A DNA stretch of 64,000 nucleotides, from NCBI GenBank assembly GCA_017412055.1, contig JAFQOW010000012.1, positions 1-64,000 on the forward strand, written 5' to 3'. The notes under the pieces are model-generated. The model did no database searches. It had not been told where the DNA came from and saw only the letters and a program-made list of their open reading frames with translations. Positions 54,359 through 62,268 of the stretch are shown here, piece by piece (position 1 is the first letter of the stretch; each line of letters opens with the position of its first letter). The DNA is from Lachnospiraceae bacterium. Lineage in GTDB: Bacteria > Bacillota > Clostridia > Lachnospirales > Lachnospiraceae. The translations under genes and the position numbers were made by a program.

Positions 54359-55231
54359 ATGTCAATAAGTATTTCAGAAATGTACATATCACGTCAGGAT
54401 GACAGATATGAGATTGATGTCAATAATACAAAGAATAAAATGCAGCAGGCAAAAAAGCAGTATTCGTCATTGCTTTCGAGTGATACGGCTGTTATTTCAG
54501 AGGAAGGCAGGAAAGCCTTACAGAATAAGATGTCTGCATTTGCTAAAACTGGAACAGCAACAGAGGTGAGGAGATTATCCTCTGTTAGCTCTTTTGGTTA
54601 TTGTAATGATTATGAAAAGATATTATCAGAATTATCCAATGGTTGCGTTTCGGATGAGTTTGTAACCGAGAATTATTCGCAGGGGAAGGTGGATGCTTTA
54701 AAGTCAAAGTTTGAATTTCAGGACGAGGTTAAGACAGATAACTTTGATTGTCATGTGAATAAAATGGTATCAGCTTATAATCTGATGAAAGATGCCATAG
54801 AGGATAAGTATGCCAATCCAGACAGAGAGCTGGAATATTATGTTGCAGATGATGGAAGCATGCAGGAATTAACCAAAGAAAAAGAGTTGGAAATGCTTGA
54901 TAAGGCATATGAGAAACACAGCATTTTCATGGCAACTAGTACGGAAATTTGGGCTGATTTAAAAGATTTTCAACCACAGATAACCTATTATTCAAATACA
55001 GGTCAAGCAGCTACCAGCGAAACACAGACCTTTCAGGCAGGTTATAAAAAGAATGAAATCAAAAATCAGGCATATCAGGCGTTCATGTCGGCTATTAGTG
55101 GCGAAAACCGAAATATGCTGTTGCAGGAACAAGGTAACCTGAATCATTTAAAATTGAATTTGAGCATATCTTCTTCAGCGAGAACTCAGATAAATAGTAT
55201 TTGGGATTACTATGCAAATCAGAAGCATTAG
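54359..55231 (+). CDS. cluster protein with ISEEGRKAL motif
   Basis: The protein has 290 residues. The N-terminal MSISISEMYISRQDDRYEID is polar. A VISEEGRKALQNKM motif (about residues 42-56) relates it to the proteins at 41571 and 57086. The rest is helical with a DDGSMQELTKEKELEMLD turn. AAGGAAGTG precedes the ATG. No signal peptide. Confidence 0.63.
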   Translation: MSISISEMYISRQDDRYEIDVNNTKNKMQQAKKQYSSLLSSDTAVISEEGRKALQNKMSAFAKTGTATEVRRLSSVSSFGYCNDYEKILSELSNGCVSDEFVTENYSQGKVDALKSKFEFQDEVKTDNFDCHVNKMVSAYNLMKDAIEDKYANPDRELEYYVADDGSMQELTKEKELEMLDKAYEKHSIFMATSTEIWADLKDFQPQITYYSNTGQAATSETQTFQAGYKKNEIKNQAYQAFMSAISGENRNMLLQEQGNLNHLKLNLSISSSARTQINSIWDYYANQKH

Positions 55232-55402
55232 AAAGCAATATTATAGGAATCATTTTATTGCATTTACCAGAGCTTCAGCAGTAGATAAAAGTAATATTGT
55301 TCCATTTTTAATGTGAAAGTAAAGATTTGAAAAAAAATGCCGATAAATAGAATATAAACGAAATGGATTTCGGATTATTTCTCACGGATTGAGATACTTT
55401 GA

Positions 55403-55426
55403 GATATAGTATGGGTATACTATATC
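55403..55426 (+). repeat. perfect inverted repeat in an otherwise gene-free gap
   Basis: GATATAGTAT and ATACTATATC are perfect complements around GGGT. The 55232-55589 gap holds this palindrome, a GGGTG/CACCC hairpin near 55517-55541 and no gene I can support. The palindrome could be an operator or overlap a promoter of the next gene. Confidence 0.65.
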
Positions 55427-55589
55427 TATTTTGGCTATTCTGTATGTCAGTTCTGACAGATATTCCCTGAATCCAAAAGAATATGAAACCGTGTGTGTAC
55501 TACACATTGTTTATATGGGGTGTCTGGCATGTCTGGGCACCCTGAAAAGAAAAAGGATTTTGCGTATTAGATCAAGGAGGATTTACAGA

Positions 55590-56336
55590 ATGAGCGATAT
55601 AAATGTAAGCAGTGCAATAAACACATTTGCTAGTTATCAGTCAACAGCAATAAACACGAACAGGACAACCGCAAAAACAACTGACGCAGCATCCAAAGGA
55701 GCAGCAGATACTGTAGATATCTCGCAGAAAAATGAGGAGAAGCTTTCAAGTAAAGCGAAAGAGTATTTAAAGTCTTTGCGTGAAAAATATGGAGATTATG
55801 ATTTCCTTGTTGGAAATAGTACGGATGATTTGAAGACTCTCTCAAAAAGTGGCAGCAAAGAGTTCTCTGTTATTTTTTCAAATGCGGAGATTGAAAAAAT
55901 GGCAACCGATGAAAAATATGCTGCAGAGAAAATGCAAGGCGTAGAGGGTGCAGTTAAGATGTGCCGAAGAATATGCGAAGAGAATGGCTATGTTTCAGCA
56001 TTTGATGCAATGAAGGCAGGCAATGGTACTGTTAATAAAATTGGTATTGTTACAGATGATAATGGAAACATGAAATTCTTTGCTGAATTGGAAAAATCTT
56101 CGGATAAACAGAAAGAACGAATAGAAAAATATAGAGAAAAGAAGGCCGAGGAAAGGAAAGAAGCCGAGAAAAAAGCATCGAAAAAGAGTCCATATGAAAA
56201 ACAAGAAAAAGATACAGTTAAGAGAACCACAGTAGAAGCCGACTCTATGGAAGAATTAATTGAAAAAATTAAAAATATTAATTGGAACAATGTTTCACAT
56301 AGTAAATCGGGAGACAGATTTGATTTTTCTGTATAG
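55590..56336 (+). CDS. DUF6033-like protein, paralogue of the 40.8-kb gene
   Basis: The protein has 248 residues from ATG 55590, nine bases after AAGGAGG; a start at 55431 is rejected. The N terminus is Ser/Thr/Asn-rich. The core has KAKEYLKSLREKYGDYDFLV, VIFSNAEIEKMATDEKYAAEKM and a VTDDNGNMKFFAELE strand-turn, followed by a charged coil and the tail GDRFDFSV. It is the paralogue of the 40810 protein, and the two clusters appear to be copies of one gene order. Confidence 0.72.
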   Translation: MSDINVSSAINTFASYQSTAINTNRTTAKTTDAASKGAADTVDISQKNEEKLSSKAKEYLKSLREKYGDYDFLVGNSTDDLKTLSKSGSKEFSVIFSNAEIEKMATDEKYAAEKMQGVEGAVKMCRRICEENGYVSAFDAMKAGNGTVNKIGIVTDDNGNMKFFAELEKSSDKQKERIEKYREKKAEERKEAEKKASKKSPYEKQEKDTVKRTTVEADSMEELIEKIKNINWNNVSHSKSGDRFDFSV

Positions 56337-56354
56337 GTAAAGGGAGGTGTGTTG

Positions 56355-57047
56355 ATGGGTTCAAAGATAATGAATTATGCATTTTTATTTTCTAATACTC
56401 AAGGAAAGATGAAAAGCCCGGTGAATAGTATTCAGCTATCTAAATTAGGCACAAAATCTGTACAGACGCAGCTTAGAGCAGCTGGTATTGATACAAATAG
56501 TAAGCAGTATAAAACAGTTATAAGTCAGATGATGAAAAATGGAAATGGTATGATGTACACCAATCCGCAAGCTATAAAGAATCTTATGAAAAATTATGAT
56601 TCGGACGGAGATTATATTTGTCCGGTGACCGGACTTGCGGGTATGGATGCAACCAATATTCCACTTTCTCAGAGACATGTAATTATTAACATTCCTGAGA
56701 AGAATAGACAAGAAATGTTTGATAATGCAAAGCGAGAATTTCTCGAAGAAAATGGAATTGCTAACGGAGATACAACAAAAAGATCTGATGTTTTCTATCA
56801 TTATCAGAAAAATGCTAAAAAGCAGGATAGATTAAAAGGAACATGGACACTGGAACAGTACGAGAGACAATATAACAAAGCCTTTTATGAAGCTGCCAAG
56901 GCTGCAGATCCTACATGGAAACCCGGAAAAGAAATTAAAGCAGGTGCATTAGATGGAATCACCCGAGAGGCAATTGATAAATCATTAACTGTAACAATGG
57001 GACAGTATGGTGAGACGTTTCAACGTGGGGTGGATATAAAATTATAA
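56355..57047 (+). CDS. unknown cluster protein with VDIKL tail
   Basis: The protein has 230 residues from ATG 56355, seven bases after GGGAGG. A DSDGDYICPVTGLAGMDA segment (about 77-95) is followed by a strand and a basic helical part. The C terminus ends FQRGVDIKL, matching the cluster tail. It lies between the two paralogue pairs. The function is unknown. Confidence 0.65.
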   Translation: MGSKIMNYAFLFSNTQGKMKSPVNSIQLSKLGTKSVQTQLRAAGIDTNSKQYKTVISQMMKNGNGMMYTNPQAIKNLMKNYDSDGDYICPVTGLAGMDATNIPLSQRHVIINIPEKNRQEMFDNAKREFLEENGIANGDTTKRSDVFYHYQKNAKKQDRLKGTWTLEQYERQYNKAFYEAAKAADPTWKPGKEIKAGALDGITREAIDKSLTVTMGQYGETFQRGVDIKL

Positions 57048-57085
57048 TGAATTACCTTTATTCATAGGTAAGGGGAAGGTAAAGT

Positions 57086-57817
57086 ATGAACGTACAATTA
57101 TTCGGAAATATAGATAATAAAACATATCAGGCACCCAGAATTAATTTGATGCAAAAGGTACAGGAAAAGGGTGCAACACCACTTACATTTAAGGAAACAA
57201 TTAAGGGGCTAAATGATGCCAATGTATCAGTATCGATTTCAGATGAAGGTTTGAAAGCATTACATGGAAGCAAGCTTCAAGGCGCGATAGATCCGATGGA
57301 AACGGCAAAGCAGATAGAATACATGTCAAATCATCAGCCGGTTGAAAGCTTTTCAAACAGATTCGCGCAGATGCTACCATCAAATTATGAAATGAACGAC
57401 CAAGGTGAAGCTGTGTTTGTAAGCCATACACTTCAAGAGAAAGAAGATGCGTTAATTTCAGGATTTAAACAACTGTATAATGAGATTTCAATCGGACATA
57501 GTTTAGGAACGAGAATACGTTATATTGAAGATGAGACTGCAGAGGATGGATTCAGAAAGCTTACTAAGGATGAGGAATTAGAGATATTAAAGCAGGAATT
57601 TGATGATTTCGTAGACAGCCGATTTGGAGCAGAGGCTCAGGCTCAGAATGCAAAGGCTGCAAAGGCTATGAAAGAAATTGAGCAATTGAAGGAATCTTTG
57701 GGGAAAGGTAGTACAAGCCATTTTGAATCGGAACTGATTCCGGACGGATTTGCAGACAATTTAAAGAGAGAAACGGGGACGTATGCCAAAAGGTATGCTG
57801 GAGCCAAAATAATTTGA
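57086..57817 (+). CDS. paralogue of the 41.6-kb protein
   Basis: The protein has 243 residues. SISDEGLKALHGSKLQG (about 50-66), NHQPVESFSNRFAQML, TAEDGFRKLTKDEELEIL and IPDGFADNL line up with the 41571 protein. The gene pair (DUF6033-like plus this one) exists in both clusters with an extra gene between them here. GGGGAAGG precedes the ATG. Confidence 0.7.
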   Translation: MNVQLFGNIDNKTYQAPRINLMQKVQEKGATPLTFKETIKGLNDANVSVSISDEGLKALHGSKLQGAIDPMETAKQIEYMSNHQPVESFSNRFAQMLPSNYEMNDQGEAVFVSHTLQEKEDALISGFKQLYNEISIGHSLGTRIRYIEDETAEDGFRKLTKDEELEILKQEFDDFVDSRFGAEAQAQNAKAAKAMKEIEQLKESLGKGSTSHFESELIPDGFADNLKRETGTYAKRYAGAKII

Positions 57818-58003
57818 TGTTTAAGTATCGGAAATGATTGTTCGATAATAATATATAGAACATCACACGTTGAAACTAATATTTTACTGTATGAAAGTAT
57901 TTTAGTCAGATTTTATTTTTTAAAATTATTAATGTTTTATATCATAATGTCGATATATTATGTGCAAGGAAGCATTACATTTCAAAAATTAAGGTTTGCG
58001 TTG

Positions 58004-58771
58004 ATGTCTTATATGGATGACAAAGGACTTACCAATAATACGGGTATGAAGTCTTTTAACAAGATGACAGCGTATTCGTCACAGGCAGAATACAATGGCT
58101 ATTGTAGCGGTATTTATGATGAAAATGCTGCATGGACGGTGGAGCGTGATTGGATTGGCATACTTGGCAATGCAAAAGAAACATTTTTTAGTATCCCACA
58201 AACATATAATCAGGGATTAGAATGTGAAAAAATAATTGAAAACTTGAAAAAGTGGAGTGATACATCTTCTGATGATGAAAATACAGATTATCAGAAGATA
58301 CTTAGTGAGAGAAAAAATGAAATCTATACCTACGATGTGACATTAAATGTCGGCAGTATAGGGAATGTAACGGATTTTCTTAATACCCATGACATCAGGT
58401 GCAAGAATTATGTTGCTATTTCTGCGGACACATTATCCAAAATGGAAGAAAATCCTGCCTTAAAGAAGAAAGTAATGAGTGCCATTGAGGAGTTTTGCAG
58501 TTCAGAAGCTCAGGCTGAAATCAATGCGTTAGCACCACCTGTTAAGAGTGCAGGAATGATAGTATATCCGGATGGAGATACCTTATACTGGCTTGAGGGG
58601 TATCCAAATGATTTTGGAGATATGAAAGAAAAGAAGGTTATTGTATCTGAAGCAGATATAGCAAATGCACAGAGAGTATATAGTTCTGCAATAGATGGTA
58701 ATGTAGTGGAAAATAACATGGAAACTGCTATGCAGATTTTGGGAACTGCTTATATGCGAAAAGATATGTAA
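58004..58771 (+). CDS. cluster protein related to the 47.7-kb gene
   Basis: The protein has 255 residues. ATG 58004 has AAGG nine bases upstream, whereas earlier starts lack a ribosome site, so the start is moderately certain. A polar N-terminal half is followed by NYVAISADTLSKMEENPALKKK and SAGMIVYPDGDTLYWLEGYP, shared with the 47682 protein. No signal peptide. Confidence 0.6.
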   Translation: MSYMDDKGLTNNTGMKSFNKMTAYSSQAEYNGYCSGIYDENAAWTVERDWIGILGNAKETFFSIPQTYNQGLECEKIIENLKKWSDTSSDDENTDYQKILSERKNEIYTYDVTLNVGSIGNVTDFLNTHDIRCKNYVAISADTLSKMEENPALKKKVMSAIEEFCSSEAQAEINALAPPVKSAGMIVYPDGDTLYWLEGYPNDFGDMKEKKVIVSEADIANAQRVYSSAIDGNVVENNMETAMQILGTAYMRKDM

Positions 58772-58797
58772 GAGTTTTAAGAAGGAGGAACGATGGT

Positions 58798-59448
58798 ATG
58801 AATATAGCCGGGATGGGTGCTGTATATTCAGCAATGTATCAGCATACAGCCAAAGTACAGAATACAGCAACCGATAAAACGAGTTTTTCAAACCAATTAC
58901 AAAATGCAGGTTCGGTAGGAAAAACAGAAGTAGAAGCTTATACAGATTATTTGAAATCAAAATATGGAAATGTATCTATTCAGAGTATTGGGAAGGATCA
59001 GGCAAGCCTTGACCGTGTTGGAAGAGGTATGAGTGGAAGTGATGTGATTATTGCTCCGAATATACTGGAACAGATGGCAACCGATTCGGACAAAGCTGCT
59101 TTTTATGAAAATAAGATAGATGAATATTTTAATACAATTATTCCTAGAGATACAGTAGCGTTTGCTGCGAAAGGACTTGTTTATGAGCCGGGCGGAGTAG
59201 TCGTGCATGAAGATGGTACGGTTACTTATATCAGTGGGTGTAGTGATTCACCAGAGCGTGTTGCAGAGGTGGAAGCCGAGCATAAAGCGAAAAGAGAAGC
59301 TGAGGCAAAGATGCGTGAAGAAAGTCTGGAACGCAGTAGAGAAGCTGCTGAGGAACAGAAACAGATAAGAGAATACTATTACAAGAAGGAACTTAGTATT
59401 GAAAGTTTATATAGCAGTTTTGCAGGTGTAAATTTACGAGTTCAGTAA
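58798..59448 (+). CDS. DUF6033-like protein with VNLRVQ tail
   Basis: The protein has 216 residues. The core has EAYTDYLKSKYGNVSIQSIG, a VIIAPNILEQMATDSDKAAFYE helix and a VVVHEDGTVTYISGCSDSPE strand-turn. A charged coil (about 155-190) precedes the tail FAGVNLRVQ. It is related in core and layout to the 37.4- and 38-kb proteins. GGAGG precedes the ATG. Confidence 0.7.
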   Translation: MNIAGMGAVYSAMYQHTAKVQNTATDKTSFSNQLQNAGSVGKTEVEAYTDYLKSKYGNVSIQSIGKDQASLDRVGRGMSGSDVIIAPNILEQMATDSDKAAFYENKIDEYFNTIIPRDTVAFAAKGLVYEPGGVVVHEDGTVTYISGCSDSPERVAEVEAEHKAKREAEAKMREESLERSREAAEEQKQIREYYYKKELSIESLYSSFAGVNLRVQ

Positions 59449-59450
59449 CA

Positions 59451-59623
59451 CTTCACAACAGAATAAGGGCGTTTCACAACAAAGCTCTATATTTCAGGAA
59501 TAAATTGTGCGAAATATAAGATGGATGATTATATTACTGTCCAGCTAAATATTTCACACCCAAATTGAAGTGTTTCACTCTTTTGCTATGGAAAAGGAAA
59601 GGGAAAGTAACGATACTTATAAT
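59451..59623 (+). promoter_or_regulatory. second tandem class B and class A LytTR box region
   Basis: Class B repeats CTTCACAACA (59451-59460) and TTTCACAACA (59472-59481) are followed by TATAAG at 59515-59520. Class A repeats TTTCACACCC (59552-59561) and TTTCACTCTT (59573-59582) are followed by TATAAT at 59618-59623. Both pairs start 21 bp apart. It is a duplicate of the 52.6-kb region. Confidence 0.82.
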
Positions 59624-59646
59624 AAGCGTGAAATGGAGGTAATGGC

Positions 59647-60315
59647 ATGAGAATTACAACACAAATGCTAAATGAGTCAGCAAGACAGGCTGGTTTGCCA
59701 ATAAATCGCTCTACTTTGTTGGATTACATCAAGAATGACGGGGCAACGAATCCATTACTTGAGGCGATGAACAGAAATAAGGAAAATGTCGCAAATACAG
59801 CAAAAAAGAGCAATTATGAGAAACTTGATAAAGAGGCTGACCAGCTTACACAGTCCGCTCAGGTTCTTTTGCAGAATGGAGAAAACAGTCTGTTTGAGCA
59901 GGCTAAAGCGTGTGGGGACAATCAGAAGGTATATGACAGCATTGAAAATCTTTTTGAAAACTATAATAGTACCTTAAAAGCACTCAGGACAACATCAAAC
60001 ACAATGAATGATTTTTACAGACAGATGTTGTTAGAGGCTCCGGCAGAAACAAAAGAGGGCTTGGCAGGAGTTGGAATTACCTTTGCCAAAGACGGTACTG
60101 CGACTGTGGATATGGAAAAGGTAAAAGCGGCGGATTTTGCCACATTGGAAGGTCTTTTCGGTAAAGATAGTGACTTTGTAAATAAAGTGGAGTTTCTATC
60201 CACCAGAATATCGGATAATGCGGAAGCCAATGTAGAGAGTTTAAGCAGTGCATATAACTCAGGCGGTAACTTATATTCTGCTATGAACAGCAGTAAGTAT
60301 GACTTTTGGGGATAG
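59647..60315 (+). CDS. FlgL-like N terminus, FliD-like C terminus
   Basis: The protein has 222 residues. The N terminus MRITTQMLNESARQAG resembles flagellar hook-associated proteins of the FlgL type. The C-terminal ~100 residues (LFENYNSTLKAL, GVGITFAKDGTATVDMEKV, LEGLFGKDSDFVNKVEFL) resemble the FliD C-terminal domain, as in the 46.8-kb protein. A role in a filament or cap is possible. GGAGGT precedes the ATG, and the tandem boxes lie upstream. Confidence 0.65.
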   Translation: MRITTQMLNESARQAGLPINRSTLLDYIKNDGATNPLLEAMNRNKENVANTAKKSNYEKLDKEADQLTQSAQVLLQNGENSLFEQAKACGDNQKVYDSIENLFENYNSTLKALRTTSNTMNDFYRQMLLEAPAETKEGLAGVGITFAKDGTATVDMEKVKAADFATLEGLFGKDSDFVNKVEFLSTRISDNAEANVESLSSAYNSGGNLYSAMNSSKYDFWG

Positions 60316-60363
60316 AGTAACACAAAATAAAGGGATTTAATCAAAGTACAAGGAGGTATGCGA

Positions 60364-60984
60364 ATGAGCAACACAATTTCAGGAGTATCTGCTGCAACAC
60401 AGCAGTACGCAGATTATTCATCAGTAACAAGTAAACAGGCAGAGAAAAAAGCAACAGAAACCACATCAGCCAATAATGGCGTGGTGTATGAAAAGTCTGA
60501 GCCTGCATCAACAAATAAGGCTACATATTCTATCAATAAGATGAGTGATGCGGACAGAGCTGCCTTAGTAAAGCAGTTAAAAGCGGATCAGGCGAGCCGT
60601 GAACAGCAACTTACAAGTCTTGTTCATAAAATGATGTCCGGGCAGGCAAAGACTTACGGACAGGCTACGGATATGTGGAAGTTCCTTGCAAGTGGCGATT
60701 ATACAGTTGATGCAGCCACAAAAGCACAGGCACAGAAGGATATTTCAGAAGATGGATATTGGGGTGTAAAACAGACCTCACAGAGATTGTTTGATTTTGC
60801 TTGTGCGTTAGCCGGCGATGATGTAGACAAGATGAAGGAAATGCAGGCGGCGGTTGAAAAAGGATTCAAGCAGGCAACCGGAGCTTGGGGACGAGAATTA
60901 CCGAGTATCTGTAAAGATACCTTCGATGCAACAAATAAGTTATTTGATGATTATTATGCTTCAAAAGAGGAGCAGACAGAATAA
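60364..60984 (+). CDS. unknown cluster protein
   Basis: The protein has 206 residues from ATG 60364, seven bases after AGGAGG; ATG 60358 is too close. The N-terminal ~50 residues are Ser/Thr/Ala-rich (MSNTISGVSAATQQYADY). The helical rest has RAALVKQLKADQASREQQL, an ATDMWKFLASGDYTVDAAT turn and SQRLFDFACALAGDD. It resembles proteins I have seen in flagellated Lachnospiraceae, but I cannot name the family. No signal peptide. Confidence 0.63.
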   Translation: MSNTISGVSAATQQYADYSSVTSKQAEKKATETTSANNGVVYEKSEPASTNKATYSINKMSDADRAALVKQLKADQASREQQLTSLVHKMMSGQAKTYGQATDMWKFLASGDYTVDAATKAQAQKDISEDGYWGVKQTSQRLFDFACALAGDDVDKMKEMQAAVEKGFKQATGAWGRELPSICKDTFDATNKLFDDYYASKEEQTE

Positions 60985-61014
60985 TAGATTACAAAAGAAA
61001 ACCCTATAATTTAC

Positions 61015-61051
61015 GAAAACGGATGGCATATATGAAATGCCATTCGTTTTC
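61015..61051 (+). terminator. terminator after the last cluster gene
   Basis: GAAAACGGATGGCAT pairs with ATGCCATTCGTTTTC around a short loop, with an outer ACCCTA/TAGGGT pair. It separates the cluster from the XRE gene. Confidence 0.65.
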
Positions 61052-61178
61052 TGGTTTTTAGGGTAAAATCAGAAATTAACCGACTGACGAGCAGAAAATG
61101 ATGTGGATTGGGTTATTTTCTGGACTATGATATTGGGCGGTCCGTTGATATGATTTATACGGAAAAGAGGTGTAAATC

Positions 61179-61514
61179 ATGGATACAGACAGAAAAGATA
61201 CCAATATACAGATTGGAAAAAGATTAAGAGAAGCAAGAAGAAACATGAATATTGACAAGGCAGAAATTGCGGAAGTGCTTGGAGTTACAGTAGAGCATTA
61301 TCGCAAGTTTGAGGCTGGTACAACAGGTCTTTCGGTGGACAAGATACTGATACTATATCAGACCTACGGTATTGATCCTACATATCTGATAACTGGTGTA
61401 AGTAGCAATGCGATGGAATTTAATCTTGAGTATTATGTTGCAAACAGCAGTAAAGAACAAAGAGACTTATTCTTTGACCGTGTACTGGCGTATGTGTCTA
61501 AATTGATTAAGTGA
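61179..61514 (+). CDS. XRE-type HTH transcriptional regulator
   Basis: The protein has 111 residues. The helix-turn-helix domain occupies about residues 10-65 (RLREARRNMNIDKAEIAEVLGVTVEHYRKFE). The C-terminal ~45 residues may dimerise. It lies 43 bp before the third LytTR regulator and may control the agr-type locus. AGAGGTG precedes the ATG. Confidence 0.85.
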   Translation: MDTDRKDTNIQIGKRLREARRNMNIDKAEIAEVLGVTVEHYRKFEAGTTGLSVDKILILYQTYGIDPTYLITGVSSNAMEFNLEYYVANSSKEQRDLFFDRVLAYVSKLIK

Positions 61515-61557
61515 GATGTGGTAATTCCTGCTTCTGTGAAGTGAAGGAGGAATTATC

Positions 61558-62265
61558 ATGTTGAAAATTGCTATATGTGATGACAGCAGAACAGATGTAG
61601 AAATGTTGGAGTGTGCCTTTGATAAGCTTTGCCAATATCCGATTGAATATGATGTGTATTATAATGGGGAAGAATTGTTAAAATACTATACGTTACATGA
61701 TGAAGTATATCATCTTTATATCTTTGATATTGAAATGCCGGAGATTAACGGTCTTGAGCTTGCAAAGAAAATCCGTGAGAGAGATGCAAAAGCCTTATTT
61801 GTGTTCCTGACTAGCTACACGAAGTATGTTATGGATGTGTTTGATGTTATTACATTTGATTATATATCTAAACCGATCACAGTAGAGAAGCTGGAGTCGG
61901 TTCTTCTAAAAGCCATGCGTTATCTGAATCTGATAAAGCAGGATTTCGTATTTCAGTTTCGTAAAAACCAATTCAGGGTAAGCTGTGACGATATTCTTTA
62001 TTTTGAAAAGAAAGGTCGTCAGGCGGTCATTCATACAAATTCAGAAACTTACAAGACAAATATGACAACGGAGGAATTATGGAAACAGCTTGATAATAAG
62101 GTGTTTTCACATATTCATGTGTCCTACATTATTAACATAGCACATATTAAAGCTATTGATGGGGATGAGGTTGTATTGGATAATGAGGAACGCTTTTTGA
62201 TTGCCCGTTCTCATAAACAGAGTTTGAAAGAAAAACACATGGAATTTATGCGAAGGATGGTGTGA
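61558..62265 (+). CDS. LytTR response regulator 3 (agr-type)
   Basis: The protein has 235 residues. The receiver has D8-D9, phosphoacceptor D57 (FDIEM) and ISKPIT. The LytTR domain (about 135-230) has ILYFEKKGRQAVI and HIHVSYIINI. It lies upstream of a kinase and the agrD/agrB genes. A class C repeat pair ahead of agrD is its likely target. It differs from regulators 1 and 2 in sequence. Confidence 0.92.
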   Translation: MLKIAICDDSRTDVEMLECAFDKLCQYPIEYDVYYNGEELLKYYTLHDEVYHLYIFDIEMPEINGLELAKKIRERDAKALFVFLTSYTKYVMDVFDVITFDYISKPITVEKLESVLLKAMRYLNLIKQDFVFQFRKNQFRVSCDDILYFEKKGRQAVIHTNSETYKTNMTTEELWKQLDNKVFSHIHVSYIINIAHIKAIDGDEVVLDNEERFLIARSHKQSLKEKHMEFMRRMV

Positions 62266-62268
62266 TTT

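Noticed and set aside
55431-55589. N-terminal extension of the 55.6-kb protein
   Set aside because: AAGGAGG is correctly spaced only before ATG 55590, and the extension crosses a palindrome and a hairpin.
57818-58003. LytTR box or promoter in the gap before the 58-kb gene
   Set aside because: ATCACACG near 57872 has no partner 21 bp away.
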